Part shown: in pieces, positions 1 to 64,000 of the stretch | Numbering within the stretch: position 1 is the first letter of the stretch | Layout of the letters: the number at the start of each line of letters is the position of its first letter | Origin: Monoplex corrugatus | Lineage: Eukaryota; Mollusca; Gastropoda; Littorinimorpha; Ranellidae | Assembly (NCBI GenBank): GCA_030674185.1 | Contig: CM060307.1 | Coordinates: forward strand, 60,477,481-60,541,480 | DNA: 64,000 nucleotides | Reading direction: 5' to 3' | Position numbers and translations under genes: made by a program | The notes under the pieces: model-generated | What the model was told of the DNA's origin: nothing | What the model saw: only the letters and a program-made list of their open reading frames with translations | Database searches by the model: none

Positions 1-3000
1 TGACTGTGGATAAACCTATACTCTACAAAGACTACGAGAAGACCATCTCAGGTGAATTAAAAACAGATTCTGAATCAAGATACATTCAAGACAGATGATT
101 TCAATACACTGTAAACATGTATTCTTTTCTGAAACATTTACAGACTTACAAGTCATGTTAATTTTCAGTCAATGAAATTACAAAAAGGCTTAGTTACACA
201 AAGCAATGATTCTGAAACCAATTTCTAGATGTATGAAAAAGCCAATAGTAAGTGGGAAACTGGAACTGATCACAGAGAAATTATAAACGATATGCTATTT
301 CCTCCTCCTCCCCCCTCAAAAATAAATAAACAAAAACCAACAAGAAGAACCAAAACTCTAAACTGGAATAACACATTGTTTAAAATAGACATTTGCCTTA
401 TTAGCAATATGCATCAGCCCCATTTTCATTTATGATTTGAACACTGCATCGAGCTTATAATGACCATAGCTGATATCATCCTTTCTTTGTCTCCCTCCTC
501 CATCTGTTCACATATGTTCATTGTGAAACTGGATTTATTTATATCTTTGGACATAAACGGCAATCTCATAATTACAAAGTATATGATGAATCCTTTTTCT
601 TAATGTCAATAAAATACAGAATTGCATCACAGATTACATTTTAATAGCAAAGTAGTGTGGAACAAAATCTGATTTAAGTGAAGAGAATCAAAAATGGTCT
701 GAAAAACAAGAAACAAAATGAATGAAAGAACAGAGTGCCTTCATGATCAAGGGATAACCATGTGCCACTTTCTTTGTACTTAATGATCATGAAACTGATA
801 GGGATTATACAAACATCAGGATATTTTAAAAACACAACAGAATATCCACCAGAACACCCTCTGACACAACGCTGTGTGAACGTAAGCGTTTCTCAGCAAA
901 CTGGTGCAGTCTCTAACAATGACCAAACATGAGACAGAAGGCGCCTCAAACACAGAAATTGAAAACATGAGCAATCATTCTGTTCCACACAGTCTCACTT
1001 ACATTAACCTTCTGACAAATGACACAAGCTACTGTCCAAAAACTACCATGATTATATGATATAAACTTGAACAAACTTCTGTTACAGGACTTTTGCATTT
1101 ATCATCATACACACAATGAACAGACAATCGAGAAAACATCACTGGTAAAAGATAGAGACAGCCTCCAACTTTTTAAATTACTGGAGTATGGCTCTTTTTC
1201 AGTACACATGTAGCATTTGTTTGGTCCATTGACTCTACACCATAGCATAAAAGAAATTTTTAAAAATCAATTCCATTATAAAAGTTACGTTTTCTTCAAG
1301 CTGATTTGGGCAAGCATTCATAACAGGCACAACTGCTCAAATTCATGAACTTTTCCCAAACAGTCATGCGCTGTATCTATGAAGTAATCATTTACAAAAC
1401 CTTCCTTAACATTCTGATGCTCCTCATGCCTCACAAATCACAGCACAATAAGGTTTCAAAGTGTAAGCTGCAACCTGATTTTACCTTAGTTGATACAGAA
1501 TATGTTGTTAGTGCCACTTTCTCTTCTGATCCTAAAATTCAAACTTTCAAAGGCTGTGAACAAATGATGTATTTCCACACTGACAAACTCTAAAAGCCCC
1601 CCTCCTCAAAAACAAACAAACAAATTACTATAACACTTGGCTTTGCCAACTTTGATCTACAAAACTGAGAAGATAAGCATTTGACCCATTAATGAAGAGT
1701 TTCAGGTCATTTTAAGCAGCATCCTTACTAAACCCACAAAGATACTGCTTTGTCTGACACATATTCACCTACCTTTTGATAAATCAGAGCCTTTTCCTTA
1801 TGTATAGTGATAAACCTATAGACCAGGGCCTTACTGTCCATTAGTTGGAAATTCAGTCTGCCCCAGAAAACATTACCTCTAAAATATTACTCCTGGCACT
1901 ATACCACATATAACATGTAATCAAATTCCCAAATAAATGTGAAAACAACAGTCAATGCATACACCACATACACTGGTCTGATCTTGTGAGGATGACTACT
2001 TACATATCTATAGCATCTGTTATCTTCAGCAAGATTTCTGACAGATGTCTACTTGTAAGTGCGATGGGAATTTATTTGTAGCTTTCATGTGGATTTGTAT
2101 ATATGTCAAACACAACAACAAAACACTGGACTAAATATTTCATCTGATCATTTTGCATACTTTTATAACGTTATTTTCCTTGTTGGTTTGGGGTGGTTGT
2201 TGTTAACTCAACTGAACTGTTCTGTAAACATCTACATGAACCACAATATTAGCAATGAAACTTTTCTGCATGCATTTAAGCGGAAGAATCTTGTGATTTT
2301 GTGTGTACTAAAATCATAGGGAAAATTAATCTTGTGTCCTAGGACATGTCAGACAGCTTCGTAGCAGTCCTCTTCTGCAATTATTATTCCATCAATTATC
2401 AGCACTTCAGTTCAAATTTGAAGTGATCCACTGTTCACAAATTATACCTACTCTCATATTCATTATACCTACTCTGAAAAGAAAAAACAACAAAAACCGG
2501 ACATGGATTTTCCAAGGAAAAGGCTTATGTCATCCAATGAAACTGACTCTTTCTGCTGCAAATATCTGCAGATATGAGGAGAATTCCCACCCCTGTTTAA
2601 GCGCATGAATAAACCTCTCTAAAACCACACAGTTCTAGTTTTGTGTTATCTGGTTTGTTCTGCGGAATATTTTTTAAAACTACCAAAAACAGGCCATCAC
2701 ATAGCTGAATTTTGTGGGGAAGTCCGTCAAAATGTTGTCTACATTGAGATAATAGACAGTCCAGAAACTGTCCCATTTGAGTGTGTAATTGTTGCTGTAG
2801 TTGTTTTGTTTTGATTTGTTTTTTGTGCATTTCATTTTTAGTATAATGTCATTTCATCATACATCATATACACCATACACAAACAAGATACATTTTTAAC
2901 ATATATTTTCTATTTCATAATCTCATTCAGATGACTAGATGTTCAGTCAAGTGTTCCTTCTGACTAGGAGGACATCAAAGATGGAACTGTATATGGAAAA

Positions 3001-5340
3001 TAAATGGAATGAGAATTCAGGTTTCAAGTTCTCCAATACAGTTATGTAACTATCATAGTATGGAAGCGCATTTACTTTCTGATCTGTTCTAGTTTGGAGA
3101 AGGTAAAACAGGATAGGAAAAGAGAAGGCATCACCCTCATAAAACGTCCCCTCAGAAGTGAGGTCTCTAGCATTTCATTCATCATGTACTTGACACTAAA
3201 CGTTTACAGAGCATACAAACTTTATCTTTACAAAAACATGTAACTCTATGAAGCAGACAAGGTGAAAAACAAAAGCAACACATAATAAAGCCTTAATTTG
3301 ATCACTCTGCAATCACATACTTTTGATAACAAGCACGTTTGTTACACATCAATCAACAGAAATAAAGCTACATGAACAAACACGGTGTACACATTACACT
3401 GCATATTGTGTAGATATTACAATACATACAGAGTGTGCAGATATTACATCACATCATGTGCACGTATCATGTGGCCTATCTACAAAAGCAGACACTCATA
3501 TCTTCTCTGGGGTGACTCAAATGATCATGAACAGCTCTGTACAAGTTACAAGATCTGGAATCTGCAAACATGTTTTTTCTGATTAACTTCAACACAACTG
3601 TCTGGCTGCTCAATTCAATGCTCACTTTGGCCACTTGGTCATGAATACTTCTTTTCATATTACTTATTAGCTCATTTTTCTTCTCCAAGAGAACAGCAAT
3701 GAAGCATCTAAGAAACTGAAACACAGCAATTCTTAAGTATTAAAAATGTATGATAAGCCTCAGTTACACACCACTGATCAAGATCTCAAAGGCTATACTT
3801 AGACTGTCAAATTTCTGTTTAGATCAGCAAATCCCGAAGTTCACTTGTTGAAGAATAATCAAGTCTAATGACAACTTTACAAAAACAAAAATAATAAAAT
3901 TAACAACCGAAAGCAATGACTGAAAACGGCAATGTCAAAGTTAATGTATCAAAGACAAAGACAACTTGATCCCTATGACTAAATAAACACTAAGCTCTCA
4001 GTGGTCATTCCTGTTGGAAAGGTTGAGAGAATTTGAAAATGTAGTCCGATACCTGATTCTGTAATGCCCATGAAACAAAAGATGCTGGCATTTACAGAAT
4101 CTGCATCACCAGAAGAAAACTGAATCAAATTGTATATCATTTGTTTCACAGACAGAATTCGTTGGATTCTGTGAGACTTGTGAGTCAGGATGAGTAATCT
4201 AAATATAACAAATGCTTTTAATGTTGTCAGTATGTCTTTCAGATTCCACTGACAAGCAAATTTCTAGTTATGGTTTTCAGCTGATATTGACCAGACCAAT
4301 TTGACTGATTTTCATAATTTCAAATCCCAGGGTCGAGTGACTTTTGTGATTCTATCGTCACTAAAGTAGACTGTAGCACCTCGGCTGTTCATTTTCTAAT
4401 CTCAAATTGTACAGACATATATGTCTGTCTTGAGTAATCCCAATAGTCTCTAATTCCTGACCTTTGAAATTATGGTTCATCTGTCAATGACTGGTAAAAT
4501 CAAACTGAGACAGATGATGAGCAATCTTGTGGCATTAAGCAATCCATGGCATCAACACAGGCAGCGTTATATATAATATATGAATTGATTACACAACAAA
4601 AAATATTTAGTCATGTATCATTTTGTATGTTTTTCTTTAACTATTAATAGCACCACAATATATTCTTTAAATAAACCACAAATGCCAATAAAACAACTCA
4701 GAAATGAAGCTACAGACATACTGAAACAAATCTTCTTGCCACACATAAATTCCACTTGCTCCCTGACTCAATTTCAATCAATGAAAGTGGAACTAGATTT
4801 ACAATGTGTTTGAAAAAGTCTTGATTACAAAACTGTTTATGCTAGTGTTTGACTTTTAAATGATGATGTTAAATTTTTGTGAACTTTCAATACAACATGA
4901 CTTTCTTTTACCCAAATGATGCAAAATAGTAGCAAACAAACAAAACCCCAACCTTATGTGCTTTTAACAGACTATATTTCTTTTAATATCCAATTTGTCC
5001 AATAACAATCAAACAGCCATCCAGCCAAACAATAAAGAAGTCATCCTGCTCAAGTGAAAAAATTATGAATACACACCACACATTTTGGCTGTAAAAATTT
5101 GGAGGCGTGATCAACACACACAAGTATAAAATTGAAGCACACAGATTATAAACAAAACCAAAAACCAAACAAAGGAGTCCCCACCCTGCTTAATAAGAAA
5201 AAATGGGAAAAAAAATCTCCTTGCACCCACCTAAACAATGATAGGAACCTCTCTTCCTACTGCTGCTAGAGGAAAAAGATGGATTGGAGAGAGTGAGAGA
5301 TAAAGAGAGACAGAAAAAGAGAAAGAGTTTATGTCCGTTG

Positions 5341-5345
5341 TGTGT

Positions 5346-5387
<42 letters not shown>
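5341..5387. repeat. (TG)n microsatellite
   Basis: About 47 bases of TG with one GG interruption, inside the 3' flank of the kinase gene. Confidence 0.95.
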
Positions 5388-5389
<2 letters not shown>

Positions 5390-6058
5390 GCGTGCGCTGT
5401 GCGTGTGCGAGTGTGTGAGTGAGAGAGCAGAATGCTTGGCCACATTGTAGATGTTAGGTCTAAGACCCAGAAATCTAATTACTGATATATTCATGTTTTA
5501 TTTCCACAGTAAGATCAAACACTCGCACACATTCTCTCTATTCCTGAACACACACACACACACACAACATGCACATACATACACTCTCCTTCTCTCTCAC
5601 ACACACAAACACACAATCACACCTACACAAGCTACATAAGCAGAGAAGCAAAGTTCATGCTGATGAATTTTAGTGTAATGGTTTTCATGACTGAGTATTT
5701 CAAACAGTCCCCTTCTTCAGTTCTGGTTGATGAGTCACATACAAACTTATCCTTGGGATCTATAAGGAATTCCCCTTTTGTGCTGAAAATGTTACAGTTC
5801 AGAATGTTACACTGAAAACTAGGCAAAATCACAACAATGTATCTTATACTTTAGCAACTGTCTACATCCAGATACATATCCATTCATGGGATTTCTCATT
5901 ATGTGAGGATAACACGTGGCAGTGTTCCATCACATCCAATGAAGAAAGTAAACACTGAGAGGCTTTCATATGAAAGGCATCATTGTAACAAAGGCCTATC
6001 TCACTCCTCAGAATGCAAAAAATGACAAAAACAGAGCATAATTATGATTGCATGAGTG

Positions 6059-6090
<32 letters not shown>

Positions 6091-6931
6091 AGACAGAGAC
6101 CTGTTAACCCAAGAATTTGCATGTCAGTAATGCCAACCACATTTGTCAGGAATTCTGAGCATCTGTCAGGAATCATTAAAAAAGCAAACTGGCGACCAAT
6201 ATAAAATCCACATTTGTTTAGTAAAAAAAAAAAAACCTGAAATAAACAGCTGTACGATAACTATTGACCCAAAACATGGTTGTGCTTTTCAAATGTACGT
6301 TAAAACAAAGATCAGCGTTGTTTTTAACTTTAGATGTAGCATACATAAATGCATAGATGGCTTTGCCAGTTTCTGTACATCTAGTCAATAATTAATCACG
6401 AAAATTACAGTCTGATTATTGTTAGATTATCTATGACAATGTGGTATGCTGCAGGCGGTCGTCTGACACACTGACCAATAATGTATAACAGAATCCAACT
6501 GTTTATGTTGTGTTGACAGTCATTTTTTCACCCATGTGAACATGCGAAGTCCATTTCACAGTTTGAACACTGGATTAGTATTTATACCCATCTGAAATGC
6601 AGAAAAGCACAGCCGTTTTCCATTGCAGTCATTCACCATATCTGTACAGTTGCCAAGTTTTCTTTTCAGGTGATAAGTCTGCTCCACAACTGGAGGTCAA
6701 GAAATGTTTTCAGCCTGACGCACTCATAGTGGAAACTCATGAATTAGACATCTCAGACAGCATAAATAAGAGATCCATGTCTTTTTTACGAATGTCTCGT
6801 AACTGTACTGTACAGAATGGAGTTTTGATGAACAGTTTTGTTCTGACTGGGATTTTCTTCCCAACCCATTAATGCCAGAGGCAGGGGTTGATTTCAGGAA
6901 TAATTCTGGTGAACTCAGGAGGGTAAACACA

Positions 6932-7110
<179 letters not shown>

Positions 7111-7350
7111 AGGGGGAGAAGCCAATTTCCAGAGAAATACCTAAAATGAAGTTAAGCTGTTTAACTACGGTTATTTTTAATCATTTACGCAGAATGATAT
7201 TAAAGTTATTCGATATAACGATGCCGAGACAAATACTATCAGACAACAGGCCTAAGACATCATTCAGACAAGCACCTCCAACAATTTCAGTAGATTTTAA
7301 ACAACGTAAAATTAATTGGTCATACAAGGTCACAACTTCTACCTTTTTGT

Positions 7351-7356
7351 TTTATT
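7351..7356 (-). promoter_or_regulatory. Candidate polyadenylation signal of PIP4K2
   Basis: TTTATT on the plus strand reads AATAAA on the gene strand, about 505 bases after the stop codon, followed by a GT-rich stretch (GTTGTGACC, TTGTATG). It is the first such hexamer I see after the stop, but others lie further downstream (for example near 5497), so the true 3' end is not fixed. Confidence 0.25.
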
Positions 7357-7860
7357 CTCACAACTTGTCCTTTCTGCTTGTCTTGTCAGCACAAAGCAAA
7401 CCTTTTCTAACAGCCAAAAGCCAAGTCTCAGTTCACTATACAGTCAATGATTCCACACAAAACCATCATGATACACTGCAAATAAATAAAAATCTCCCTG
7501 TGGTCCTTTTTTGCTCCACCTTGGCAATACCACTGTTGACACAAACACTGTAGTACACTCATGAAAATTTGACAAGAAAACTAGTGCTTTCCTTCAAAGC
7601 AAAAGCACCACGCAAGGTCAGTCACTTAATGTCCAAGTTGCCTCTGAGAGAGACAGAGGTGTAGGGCTGGCCCTCTAGGACTGGGGCCAACAGTGAAGTC
7701 ACCAAGTGGGACGTGAGTACGGTCACAATGTGCACACTACCAGGCTGGTAGCCACTGGTGTACTGAACACTATGGAGGCAACCACTGACTTAGCAGGGGA
7801 CACAGAGCAGCACAGTAGGTGGGTGTGAGTAAGAAGACAGGGGAATGACACGTAATGTGC

Positions 7861-64000
<56,140 letters not shown>

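Overview
This is a stretch of invertebrate nuclear DNA, most likely from a mollusc and probably a gastropod. That is inferred from a tRNA-like SINE whose core resembles repeats common in caenogastropod genomes, the mix of RTE, I/Nimb-like, CR1/L2-like and Jockey-like retroelements, piggyBac elements with TTAA ends, and very abundant long (TG/CA)n microsatellites. No species name can be supported.

The one host gene recognised is a phosphatidylinositol 5-phosphate 4-kinase (PIP4K2) on the minus strand. Nine coding exons (63972-64000, 25139-25236, 23204-23300, 20659-20808, 18380-18526, 12602-12640, 10500-10613, 8673-8973, 7861-8045) join in frame into 385 residues that lack only the N terminus, which lies beyond the right edge. 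The 29-nt exon at the extreme right edge shows that the gene spans the whole window and that 25237-63971 is one 38.7-kb intron.

From left to right: 1-7350 is the 3' flank, with microsatellites and no recognised gene. 7351-25236 is the compact kinase gene body; its introns hold three SINE copies, a 1.1-kb piggyBac-derived TTAA element (14013-15126), a 41-bp minisatellite and a decayed LINE tail. The giant intron then carries a degenerate RTE-type LINE (26435-29109), a nearly complete minus-strand LINE with ORF1 and ORF2 (35160-40870), a second RTE copy split by a reversed copy of its own family (41398-43430), an I/Nimb-like LINE with RNase H (43535-45960), a piggyBac element with TTAA ends and a spliced transposase gene (47194-52049), two CR1/L2-like 3' tails (53085-53858, 59622-60017), an RTE tail (59150-59330) and a Jockey-like remnant (60018-60960).

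The kinase and the transposon genes are not functionally linked; the mobile elements sit in introns and are spliced out with them. Almost every mobile gene carries frameshifts or stops. The piggyBac transposase is the least damaged: its DDD catalytic aspartates are present and only one homopolymer frameshift is visible. I found no CRISPR array, tRNA or rRNA gene, or novel multi-gene system.
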